The translations under genes were made by a program, and so were the position numbers. From Picocystis sp. L7 (taxonomy: Eukaryota > Chlorophyta > Picocystophyceae > Picocystales > Picocystaceae): DNA of 64,000 bases. Below, in pieces: positions 49,440-59,427 of this stretch. The notes beneath the pieces were generated by a model that had not been told where the DNA came from, made no database searches, and worked only from the letters and a program-made list of their open reading frames with translations. Numbering within the stretch: position 1 is the first letter of the stretch; every line of letters begins with the position of its first letter. The stretch lies in the NCBI GenBank assembly GCA_020975725.1, contig QXJR01000003.1, positions 868,001 to 932,000 of the forward strand, in the 5' to 3' direction.

Positions 49440-52400
49440 TGATTTGGGTGATGTCTTGTGTATTATGACCATGCTGAGAGTGACATTGGAAGTCTCTGTT
49501 TGTAGTGTCTTCTTCATTTGAGGCTATTGTTGATTTATCATTGTTTTCAATCAACTTGTCCAAGGATCTCTCGCCTGTAAGTTGCTCTGTCTTGCCAAAC
49601 AAGTATTGGATCCACATCTGGATCCTGTAGTTTCTTCAAATGAAACTGTCGATCCTCTGGCTGGGTTCTTCGTTGTCATGCCACGTGTTCAGGCAGAATC
49701 CGTATGCACTAGGTTTCTCCTTCCTCTGCTTGTCTCACGTCTGTCTTGCATTAGTTATGGACGTGCAGATGCATTATAAAACTTTTTTCAAATCAACATT
49801 TTATGAAAGCACCTGCCCACCATGCATCCCGTCGACCACCCCAAACTTGCCTATCACATGTACCCAACTATGAAAAGCATGCACACACACGAATCGTGCG
49901 TAGCTGCTTCCAAAGACGAGGTGAAAGCACGTGGAAGGGCCATAAGAGCGTCTAGGAGGAGATGAAAGTGCTTGCACACGAAAGATAGGGCAACAGAAGT
50001 GGTTGATTCGAGCGAAAAAGTGACAAACCGAAGATCCGGGCCTAAGCAGACGAGGACGTTTGAAGACGGCTTGTAAGAACCGGTGGAGAACATAACCGCG
50101 TTCGAATCCTACAGCACGTGGGACAAACGTGTAACGAGACGTGTAGAAGAAGTGGCATCGCCAAGACCGAGGCCGAGGAAGAAGGTCAACCGCGCCGTAG
50201 GGACAATTCGAAACCAGCTCGGTGGTAGGACGTTGGAGGAACGGGAGAGCAATAAGCACATGACGACCGCGAAACTTTGATGTTGTTAACGTAGGCAAGT
50301 ATGAATGGAGTGTCTTTATTGACGGAACTGTTGTTCGTGAGCGGATCCTGCATACTCGAATCTACTAGAGTTCGAAGCTATTTGGACATCCCCGACATGG
50401 CAGCGCCTTCCTCCATTGAGAAGTGCAACCAAGCAGATCGCGCACAGAAGCTGAAACTTAGCAAAGCGACTGTGGAGGCCGTGAGCAAGGCGTGTCATCT
50501 GAAGCACTTGCAAGGCAACTATAGCACGCCTTGCGTGACGTTATCCAAGCACGTTTCTCGGTCTTTTCTCAGCGCTGCCATCGTGCGAGCGTCGCATCGT
50601 TGGGCAAGCGGAAGGAGTGCTTCCATGGCACATAAGACGTGACTGGCGTCACACCACGCAACTTGACATGCCAATCATTCTCCAAACAATGGATTCTAGG
50701 CATCGAAGATAGCCGGAAGCTAGACCCCTTTGTCGCGGCATTCTGCCAAGCCCACCCATAGCTCGAAACCACACTAGCTCCACAATGTCACCAAGGACAC
50801 TTGAAAATCTACAATGCAGGCGCCAAGATCTAGATGAACAACTTGCGAAAGGAGAAAGTCTTGGGATTCAAGACGCGTCAAAGCAAGTTCCTCAATGTCT
50901 TCCAAGAGGTAGAGGACTCGACGGAGCAGTTGCACCCGTGGATGATGTTCCGTTTCTTTGGTTGGACACGGAAAGCAATTTCCACCACTTGGTGCGGTAT
51001 GTTGTTCACGCGGGCCAGTGCTTGAAGCAAGCTAAGCCACCCGTCTTCAACTTCGTCATGATTGCAAGGAATGGTGCGCACCGCATCACAATAGACAATT
51101 ACGTTCTACATAGGCCGCTGAAGGACCTATATCTGCTAATTGCAACAAGGCCCCCTATATCGGCTTGGCGGCCAACCATTGGGCAGCGACCTTTACCATC
51201 GATAGGTTGTGTTGCAAACACCGGAAGTTCACCCAGGCAATGAACAACGATGGCACTATCATTTGCGTGCATTTCTTGCGGATCAAGAAGCCTATGAATG
51301 ATGTGCCTCTCGTTGCGGCGGTGCCGTAACCTGGAGCCTACTAGCCGACACGTCTAGTGAGTGCGCTGTTCTTGGGAACGCCCCTCGACGCACCAACATT
51401 TTCTACATGGCACCGGAGATACCCAACCGGACGACCAAGAGCTAGAAGTTGACGAGAAACTGGTACTTCGCATAGCGGAATCCTCAGTGCGCACCGGCAG
51501 TTGGAAGTCCCGTAGGGCACCTTGCGGTAGGCACTACGCCACACATCAAATCCTTAAGCAAAGGACTCGGATGTCGAGACAAAATTGCGATTCTTGGATG
51601 TTGTGGTTGCCAACCATGCCGCGTTGTGTGCGGAGTCCCTAAAGCCGCGGTGGGTGCACCAGCGGGCACGGCTGTATTGCGACAAGAAGAGTGTGTTTGC
51701 GACCCTCTGAAAATGTCGCAGATGCTGTATCGCAAGCCACTAAGGGCAAAGCATAGGTGGTCACGTGCAACGCGTAAATGTTTGCAGTAGGCACTCGGGG
51801 TCGGTTGGCGGTGACAACGACCCTAGCGTTCAAGGTATGTGCCCAACACTTTAGGACCATTCTTGTGGACGAGTTCAAAACGGTCATGGTGAACACGAAC
51901 GATTGCACGGTGGCGGAGCAAGCTTGGAGCAAACGCAATGCGAGTGCGGTCAGGGGCTTTATGTGGTTCGAATCCACCATTAACAACGGATTCGTGAATT
52001 GTGACCTTATTGCTGCTCTAAACACCAAGTGGTGCTTGGCCTTGCCATTGAGGGTTGCACACTTTTGCCGCATGGCGGGGCAAGCACATCCGCTGCTGAG
52101 AAGATTTAAAATCGGACTTCCATGGGCATTGTTGAAGACCCCATGGATCGCTATTTGTGTTTGGCTTTGCGTGTGTTTGGAGTAGCACACGTGATGTTCA
52201 CGGCTGCTCCATGCAACCTATAACCTTGTAGGTCGACACCCTATACCTTTAGTTGATTGAATGAAGCAAAATCTTTTGTAATGCGGTTGGCCGGATGTAA
52301 TACATCCATTGAGTGTGGCAAAAGGCTCCTTTGGGTTTGCCATCAAGCAAATTGAGTTGGGGTGGCGTGGTCCGAGGATGGAGGCAGTATTAGAGATGTG

Positions 52401-54821
52401 TACAGATAGTTACCGTACGGATGGTGGAGTGCTTACGGTATTAGGTTTTCGTCGCACCCACACAATATCGTGAAATTACGTGTGGTCACCCGAGTTGAAA
52501 CATGCAATGCTAGAGAAGAAATACTCGTATGAGGGTTCCATTACGTTGGTGCATATGATGGAGTATTCAATGGTGCATGTTTCCCTGTTGACCAACGAGT
52601 AAATTCTGAGGGGAATTGAGCTTGCAACGTTTAGAGGTTAATTCGCCAACTTGGAGGGTTGCCACACCTACGCCCATGGAGTTGAAGCTCATCTCTTATG
52701 GCAAAAAGGCTAAGCAAAGTAGAAGAAACAGAATTCCTCAACCACTTGAAGTGTTGGGAGGAGTCTTCCCTAAGTCATATCCTTGTTTTGGCAATACTAG
52801 CTAGGAAATATTTTGCGATTTCTACCACTTATTGAGGTTCTCAAGGACAATTTCATATGGCAAAGGTAGTTGGAACGGAGTTGAAAATAAGAGTAGGACA
52901 AGATACATTGGGAGAGTTGACTTGCCTACGCTCCTTGTGGCACGAAGCATGTGAGCTAGTAAGGGCATTAAATAAAAAAATCAGGGACCTTACTTGAAAA
53001 AGTCAACGTTGGAATGGATGTTTGTCGGACTTAAAGTGTTGTCCATTCGATTTGAAACAAAGATTCGGTGATATCGTGACATACTTTAACCCGCGAGAGC
53101 TATACCCTAATATACCGCAAAGGCTACGGTACACATCTCTAGGTAGTATCACGCACATCGTTTGGGGAGGAAGACGAATCATTCTCGTCCAACACGATTG
53201 GATAGAAGAAAACATCGACCGCCCTCCCTTGGTCTGGTTGAATGCGGCTGGACAAGTTTGCATGCCGTTGCTTTCTTTCTTGCTTTGCTGCGAAAAGATG
53301 GCGAGCGGGCTCCTTCTGCAAATTCCCACCAGCATTGTCCAAAACACATCCACCCAAGTTTTTCATGTGTCTTCTCCTTTTTTCTTCCTCCACTCACATT
53401 ACCTTTATGCTCGTCTCCATTCCACAATTGGAACACACTCACATGCGAGTGTTTCGACCTTTGCATCCATCGTTGTTGTGTCCCGCGGGTATCTTTAATC
53501 CGCAGCTTCAATGGTAAGGTGGTGTCGTAGAGTGCGGCGCACTGATCACACCCCTTCCAGAATCGCGCCAATTACTTATGCAAATATTTGCCTATGAAAA
53601 GCCGTTCGTAAACATTGCAACCCCGCCATTGCCGGTTGGTGCACTTTTTCCAATATAATCCATCGTATGATCGAAAGTAGAGCAAGTAATGGATCGCTGT
53701 CCGTGGGGTACATTTGAATGCAGCCAATGGATCATCGTCTAGAGAAGTCGGTCGATGGTCTAGTGACGCCCTCACGGATGTCGATACGCCACTCTTTAGG
53801 GCCCGTTTCTAGTGCTATAGGTTTTGCCAATTCCTAGCACGTGGGGTTCCTCTGCACGACCATCCCTTGTCTTGGGCGTCATCCTCTCTAGCATGTGCGC
53901 CTTCAATCGTTTCGGTCTTGAGAAAGGAGGGTTGGGCATCCTTGGCTCCGTAGTTAGAATTGGAAGCGATGGGTAATGAAGGGGAGGTAGATTGGAGGTT
54001 GTTGAGAGAAAGTATGGAACCCTTATTGGTAGTCGGAGGTGTCGAATAATTGTGATTGCAAAGGAATGGTGGGAGGAAGTCCTGCTTAGATGGCTAAACA
54101 GGGAAGATGGTATGCCGACGTCGGTAGCTAACTCGTGATCTTTCCGCTGCCATCACGTGGGCCTCGACCATCTAGAAGGGAGGCAAGTGCACGAGCCGTT
54201 CATGCACGCACGCACGTCTACATTGTAGCTTGGCGGATCTTTTCTTGAAACATTGTGCGTGGTTTTCCCCTTGGCGTTCCATCGAAAGGAAATTGATGTA
54301 GCGGTTTCTCTTGCACTCGATCGGTATCTTTTCCCGTCTCCGCTCACGTGCGAAAGTGTTGGCTTCGTGCGATGCTGCGCCTGGGGCGAACGGATTAGAT
54401 TCGGGTACCACGTAGGAAACTGATGGTCGACATGTGCTGCGAGGACGAGCCGATCTTCCTCGACGGTCCATTCCCGATTCCCTCATCCCGATCGAGAATC
54501 GACGGTTTCCCACGCCCTCATCTCCCCCTTTGCGTTCGAGGAGCTATCCAGGACGCCCCGACGCACCCCCTCCCCCTGCATCCTCGTCCTTCACCGTCCT
54601 CCTTCCTTCGTTCCTCCCTTCTTCTTCCCCAGCATGCTTGCTTTTCCATTCCCGTGCCCGTCGAGGACCTCTCGTCTCCCCTGGCCCCTCGTGGTTCCCC
54701 ATCTATCCACATCGGGTGGATTTGTGGCAGCAAGTCGTCCTTCGTCTTCATTCTACTTCTGGCTTGCTTGCATCGTACCGCCACCACACGTGCTCTGCAA
54801 CCTGTCCAAGCGATCGAAAGG
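49440..54821. other. 5.4-kb gene-poor region, possibly decayed repeat DNA
   Basis: The longest spacer in the window. It starts with the RAMA 3' UTR (to ~49800) and ends with the CT-rich PGK 5' UTR/promoter (from ~54420). Between these, the sequence is A/T-richer than the flanks. Frames of 110-160 codons at 50301-50642, 50785-51243, 51778-52185 and 53022-53498 have no recognised domain, though several (e.g. around 50830-51130) have protein-like composition in changing frames. This suggests old, decayed coding or mobile DNA, but no family, terminal repeats or target duplication could be identified. T-arm-like words (GGTTCGAATCC at about 51965) do not fold into a tRNA. Confidence 0.4.
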
Positions 54822-56207
54822 ATGGCCACCACGATGACACGCACCCACGTGCGCCTGCCAGGAGGACAGGCGACACGCAGACCGATCGCCGTGCGTCCGC
54901 GCGGGACGACCGCCACCGCCAGGACGGCGACGCTGCGGGATGTCGTGCATGCACGCGTCGCCAGCGTGCGTGGAGAAAGGGCGCAGCGCAGGACCGCCAC
55001 CATGGCGGCCAAGAGGTCCGTGGGAGACCTGGGAACGGCCGAACTCGATGGAAAGGTTGCGTTCGTGCGTGCCGATCTCAACGTGCCGCTGGACGCCGAA
55101 CAGAACATCACCGACGACACACGCATCCGTGCCGCTGTGCCCACCATCGAATACCTCGTCAAGAACGGAGCCAAGGTCCTACTCTCTTCCCACTTGGGCC
55201 GTCCCAAAGACGGACCGGAGGATAAGTTTCGCCTGACACCCGTCAAAGATCGTCTGGCCCAGCTGCTCAGCTGCCCTGTGGACAAGGCAGACGATTGCAT
55301 TGGGGACGCGGTCAAGGAAAAGGTCGGAAAGATGACCAATGGATCCGTGCTGCTCCTGGAAAACGTGCGCTTTTACAAGCAGGAGACCAAAAATGATCCT
55401 GCCTTTGCGGAGCAGCTGGCTGCCTGCGCCGATCTCTACGTCAACGATGCGTTCGGCACTGCCCATCGTGCGCACGCATCGACCGAGGGTGTGACCAAGT
55501 ACTTATCCCCCAACGTGGCCGGGTTCTTGCTGCAGAAAGAATTGGACTACCTGGATGGTGCTGTATCCAACCCTGTCCGCCCTTTCGCGGCCATTGTGGG
55601 AGGATCTAAGGTCTCTTCCAAGATCGGGGTCATCGAGAGCATGCTCGAGAAGTGCAACAAGGTTTTCTTGGGGGGAGGCATGATTTTCACCTTCTACAAG
55701 GCTTTGGGAAAAGCTGTTGGGTCTTCGTTGGTGGAAGAGGACAAGGTGGATCTTGCCAAGGACCTGATGAAGATGGCAGAAGAGAAGGGCGTCAAGCTTC
55801 TTCTTCCCACGGACGTCGTGATTGCTGATAAGTTTGCTGCTGACGCAAACACTCAGGTTGTGTCGGCAGATGCTATCCCCGACGGCTGGATGGGTTTGGA
55901 CATTGGTCCCGACTCTATTAAATACTTCCAGGACGAGCTGAAAGACTGCAAAACGGTCGTCTGGAACGGTCCCATGGGAGTGTTTGAGATTGAAGCATTC
56001 GCCAAAGGAACGTTTGCTATTGCAGAAACCTTAGCAGAGATGACGGATGCGACAACTATCATTGGAGGAGGAGACTCTGTGGCAGCTGTGGAGAAAGCCG
56101 GACTTGCAGACAAGATGTCACACATATCTACAGGTGGAGGCGCATCCTTGGAGCTTCTTGAAGGCAAGGTCCTTCCGGGTGTTTCTGCCTTGGATGAATC
56201 GACCTAA
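54822..56207 (+). CDS. PGK: Phosphoglycerate kinase, plastid-type leader
   Basis: 461 residues. A ~60-residue Arg/Thr/Ala-rich acid-poor leader ([20 protein letters not shown]...) fits a chloroplast transit peptide, then a full [57 protein letters not shown] and [13 protein letters not shown]. It transfers phosphate between 1,3-bisphosphoglycerate and ADP/ATP in the Calvin cycle and plastid glycolysis. A second in-frame Met after the leader ([10 protein letters not shown], about residue 61) could start a shorter cytosolic form. Upstream ORF extension to 54423 is read as 5' UTR because it is Ser/Pro/Arg-biased. No introns are seen. It converges on a small membrane-protein gene. Confidence 0.97.
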   Translation: MATTMTRTHVRLPGGQATRRPIAVRPRGTTATARTATLRDVVHARVASVRGERAQRRTATMAAKRSVGDLGTAELDGKVAFVRADLNVPLDAEQNITDDTRIRAAVPTIEYLVKNGAKVLLSSHLGRPKDGPEDKFRLTPVKDRLAQLLSCPVDKADDCIGDAVKEKVGKMTNGSVLLLENVRFYKQETKNDPAFAEQLAACADLYVNDAFGTAHRAHASTEGVTKYLSPNVAGFLLQKELDYLDGAVSNPVRPFAAIVGGSKVSSKIGVIESMLEKCNKVFLGGGMIFTFYKALGKAVGSSLVEEDKVDLAKDLMKMAEEKGVKLLLPTDVVIADKFAADANTQVVSADAIPDGWMGLDIGPDSIKYFQDELKDCKTVVWNGPMGVFEIEAFAKGTFAIAETLAEMTDATTIIGGGDSVAAVEKAGLADKMSHISTGGGASLELLEGKVLPGVSALDEST

Positions 56208-56359
56208 ATTGCCCGGTCATGACCTTCATGACGAGGTGGCTTCGATCAGCTTCAATTTTCAACCATGCAAAAGTGAAAGCTAACATGAAAGTTCTGTTCC
56301 CTGCATGCTACAGGCCATCCCAGGGTCCGTATTTCATCCCCCCTTGACCGCAAGGTCCA

Positions 56360-56710
56360 TCATAGAAAATGCGACAACCCGTACTCCCGAGCGGCAAGAA
56401 GCATATATCCCAGAGCGAAGACGGTCGCGATACGGAGATAGCCAACGAATGACACGCCATGCTTCCCTTCCACGATGCATGTGTCCGCATCCGTGTCCAC
56501 CCCGAGGACCTCTTCCTTCAGATGCTTCGTGAACGTCAACGGTTGCAGTTGAGGGGTCGTGCATTCGTTGCTGAAACGGCTGGTTGCCGCACATGCGTGT
56601 TTTGCTTTGTCTTGTTTTCGAAGCATCGACGATCGTATCCTCGGCTCCCTTTTTTTCGCCTTCGCGATGGCGAACCTGGAGGTCGCACCCCGGACGTGTC
56701 GGAGCGTCAT
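56360..56710 (-). CDS. Small predicted organelle membrane protein
   Basis: 116 residues from the ATG at 56710. The first ~50 residues are strongly basic with Ala/Ser/Thr and few acids (MTLRHVRGATSRFAIAKAKK...), like an organelle leader. A short soluble part (LTFTKHLKEEVLGVDTDADT) and one C-terminal hydrophobic helix (about SFVGYLRIATVFALGYMLLA) follow, ending near REYGLSHFL. I recognise no family; the layout is that of a small subunit or assembly factor of an inner-membrane or thylakoid complex. Support is compositional only, so it may have a different first exon. It lies between PGK (convergent) and CDKB (divergent). Confidence 0.5.
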   Translation of the reverse strand: MTLRHVRGATSRFAIAKAKKREPRIRSSMLRKQDKAKHACAATSRFSNECTTPQLQPLTFTKHLKEEVLGVDTDADTCIVEGKHGVSFVGYLRIATVFALGYMLLAAREYGLSHFL

Positions 56711-57663
56711 CGTTCCTTTCCCGGTGGCTCTGCCCTTCGTGTGTTCTCCGGACGGATGCCTGGCCACGTCCTGTTCTCCAAACAACCGATCCCTTCGCTC
56801 CGGACCTGCTCCGAAGCTCGATTTCGATCCGCTGCTTCGGTCTGCGCCTGTGGCGGCTCCGTCCTGGCGTCTGGGTGCGTTTTTCCGACACGTGAAGGAC
56901 CTCCCCCCAGTCTGTCGGTTGATCTCCCAATGCCCCCCTTTCCCTGCCCCGGGCCAGCCTGGACCTGGGCTGGAAGGGGGGCACTGCCCGCGACCCCGGC
57001 AAGGACGCGATCGGGGGTCGGTGAGGTATCGATGGGGATCGAGATCGAAGGAAAAGATCGCGATGCAGGGGGCGCATCCCTATGCCCCCCTTTTCGGTGG
57101 TGGGACGGGGACGAGGGGGGTCGGTCCAGCAAGGGAGACGGGACCGAGGGCGGGAGAGATCCGGGTGCATGCCTCTGCGACACTCGATCCAGGGGGAAGG
57201 AATCGCTCAGGGCGCGACGCGGGAAACGGTCCGGTCCCCCGTCGAGGGTCGCGGAACGTTCCACCCGGGGCGTCCTCCACGCTTCGCGTCTTCCTCGCGT
57301 CGATCTCACCGTGCTCCACCCGTTCCTTCCTTCCGCCCTTCTTCCCCCGCCGAGGCTAGTGACCGTTTCAAAGCGTCCTCCGACAGCCCAGGGTCCGTCC
57401 TCCGGTCTCCCCCGGTTGAATCTTCCGATCCGTCCGAACCTTCTACGGGACTGAACCCGACCTCTTCGCCTGGTTGAACCCGAACGGTCGACTGGTTGGA
57501 CCTTCGTCCTTCCTGGACGTGCGCGGGCACTTTTCACCAACCACGTCGCAACTCTGCTTCGCACCTGGATCGAAGGACGTGCTTCGACCCAAAAGGAGGA
57601 GCAAGAGGAGGTCCTCGGATCCCCAGGAAACGAAACAGACGCCTTTCGCGGCTCGAAGCAGCC
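56711..57663. promoter_or_regulatory. Divergent promoter region upstream of CDKB
   Basis: A 953-bp GC-rich spacer without a gene. It includes an E2F-type site at 57219-57226 that runs directly into AACGG, the core of the mitosis-specific activator (MSA) element of plant G2/M genes, and ATCGAGATC-type words near 57030-57060. Confidence 0.45.
57219..57226 (-). promoter_or_regulatory. E2F-type site upstream of CDKB
   Basis: GCGGGAAA on the plus strand (TTTCCCGC on the minus strand), about 440 bp upstream of the CDKB start. It overlaps AAACGG, an MSA-like core. Confidence 0.4.
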
Positions 57664-58807
57664 ATGGCGCGCACCATGGACAGCTACGAGAAGCTGAACA
57701 AGGTGGGAGAAGGGACCTACGGGAAAGTGTACATGGCCAGAGAAAAGAGCACCGGAAGGATCGTCGCGTTGAAAAAGACGAGACTAGAGGTACGTCGAGC
57801 GATAAAAAAGGAACGAGAGAGACCGAAAGGAAGCAAGCAGAAACAAGCTGACCTCCAGGGTTCGGACGGCACGACGTAGATGGAAGAGGAGGGGGTCCCC
57901 TCCACGGCCCTGCGCGAAGTCTCGCTCCTGCAAATGCTCAGCGAGAGCGCCTACATCGTGAGGTGAGTCGAAAGAAGAGACAGAGAAGCGATGCGAAAAC
58001 GGACGGATACATGTGCGAGTCTGACGCGTTGTCCTCACACTGTGCAGGCTCCTGAAAGTTGAACACGTCGAAGAGAACGGAAGAGCCATCCTGTACCTCG
58101 TCTTCGAATACCTTGATACCGACCTTAAAAAGTACATGGACTCGTACGGTAAGGGACCGTCCTATCCCATGCCAAGGATGGAAATCAAGGAGTTCATGTA
58201 CCAGATGTGCGTGGGGGTGGCGCACATGCACAAGCATGGCGTGATGCACAGAGACTTGAAGCCACAGAACATCTTGGTTGACAAGGAGCAGAAGATCGTG
58301 AAAATCGCGGACCTGGGGCTGGGGAGAGCTTTCATTATTCCCATCAAAAGTTACACGCACGAGATCGTGACATTGTGGTATCGGGCACCAGAAGTCCTGT
58401 TGGGCGGGACTCATTACTCCATCCCAGTTGACATGTGGTCTGTTGGATGCATTTTCGCCGAGTTGGTCCGGAAGGCACCTCTCTTCCCTGGGGACTCAGA
58501 GCTGCAGCAACTTCTCCACATCTTCAAGCTCCTTGGCACCCCGAACGAAAGCACCTGGCCAGGTGTTTCCCGTTTCCGTGACTGGCACGAGTTCCCCCAA
58601 TGGAACAAGCAGCCTCTGAGCAAGTATCTGCCAGATCTTGACAAGGAGGGAATGGATCTTATCTCACAAATGCTTGTCTACGATCCAGCAAAGAGGATTT
58701 CAGCCAAAGATGCCTTGAACCATCCGTACTTTGAAGATATCAACAAGGCGAAGTACGAAAAAATCGACGCATCATTCAGGAAGCCTCTGTCCGAGAAGAA
58801 CTACTGA
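57664..58807 (+). CDS. CDKB: B-type cyclin-dependent kinase (PSTALRE), two introns
   Basis: Exons 57664-57789, 57880-57962 and 58048-58807 with 90- and 85-nt GT-AG introns give 322 residues. Visible: glycine loop GEGTYGKVY (15-23), cyclin-binding helix PSTALRE (49-55), [10 protein letters not shown], the CDKB-specific ADLGLGRAF in place of DFG, and T-loop to [18 protein letters not shown] is between PSTAIRE (CDKA) and the PPTALRE/P[S/P]TTLRE of land-plant CDKBs; I recall it being reported for a prasinophyte CDKB. It drives G2/M with mitotic cyclins, so it would partner the cyclin B encoded ~45 kb upstream. Exon 2 is only 83 nt. The start could be the second ATG (57676, MDSYEKL), which aligns better with other CDKs. 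It converges on a hypothetical gene 73 nt away. Confidence 0.97.
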
Positions 58808-58879
58808 AACTTCATACAGTAGAACCAGGGAATTAGGATCTGCAGGAGTTTTGCGAAGCCTGTGCTGCGTGTGCATGTG

Positions 58880-59338
58880 TTACCGCTGCGTCCTCTTGAC
58901 AGGCCGGGTGAATGTTATTTTCAACTCCTCCACTGTTCGTCTCGGGACCCTTCCTTTCGTCGCCTCGAGTACTTCCCGGCCAACTGCTTCTTTACACTTG
59001 TCCATGCTCCGCTTATCAAGTGCTGTGCATACATTCTGGACAGTTTCAAGGAGCATGGCTGGTTCAATCGAGCCTGAGCCCTCCTGCACAGTTGTTACCA
59101 GGAGTCTCCCAGCTTCAGCTTCTCGTCCGTGTTGCATGGCAACATTTTGGATGAGCAGCCACCGTGCGATGCCTTCTCTGCCCGACAAATCAATGCTCCG
59201 TAGCAGGTACCTTTCTCCATCTTCTAGGTTGCATATTCTACCTGCTCTACCACGGAGTTGTCCTTTCGGAGAGGCATGGGTACAGGCAGCCCCCGCCCAG
59301 AGCAGCGCGTTCGCATCCTTGGGTGACCTTGCGGCCAT
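58880..59338 (-). CDS. Hypothetical helical protein
   Basis: 152 residues from the ATG at 59338. It is helical and balanced in composition (AGRICNLEDGERYLLRSIDL, AMLLETVQNVCTALDKRSMD) and ends ITFTRPVKRTQR, with no recognised domain. The open frame extends upstream over the end of the CHY gene, and a GTGAGA donor-like site lies at ~59397, so it may be a 3' exon of something larger or a separate gene. Protein-like composition over ~150 codons is the main support. Confidence 0.45.
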   Translation of the reverse strand: MAARSPKDANALLWAGAACTHASPKGQLRGRAGRICNLEDGERYLLRSIDLSGREGIARWLLIQNVAMQHGREAEAGRLLVTTVQEGSGSIEPAMLLETVQNVCTALDKRSMDKCKEAVGREVLEATKGRVPRRTVEELKITFTRPVKRTQR

Positions 59339-59427
59339 TTTCCTGGCCGCTTGTTCGATGTCGTCCGTCCACTGTCTCGTTTCAAAAGCTGTTCTCACCT
59401 CGATCTCCTCTCGCAATGTTGGTTCCT

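Noticed and set aside
51955-51980. tRNA-like T-arm GTGGTTCGAATCCAC
   Set aside because: No matching acceptor or D and anticodon arms at the expected spacing.
54423-54821. N-terminal extension of PGK
   Set aside because: It is Ser/Pro/Arg-biased and lacks leader features; the ATG at 54822 gives a normal transit peptide.
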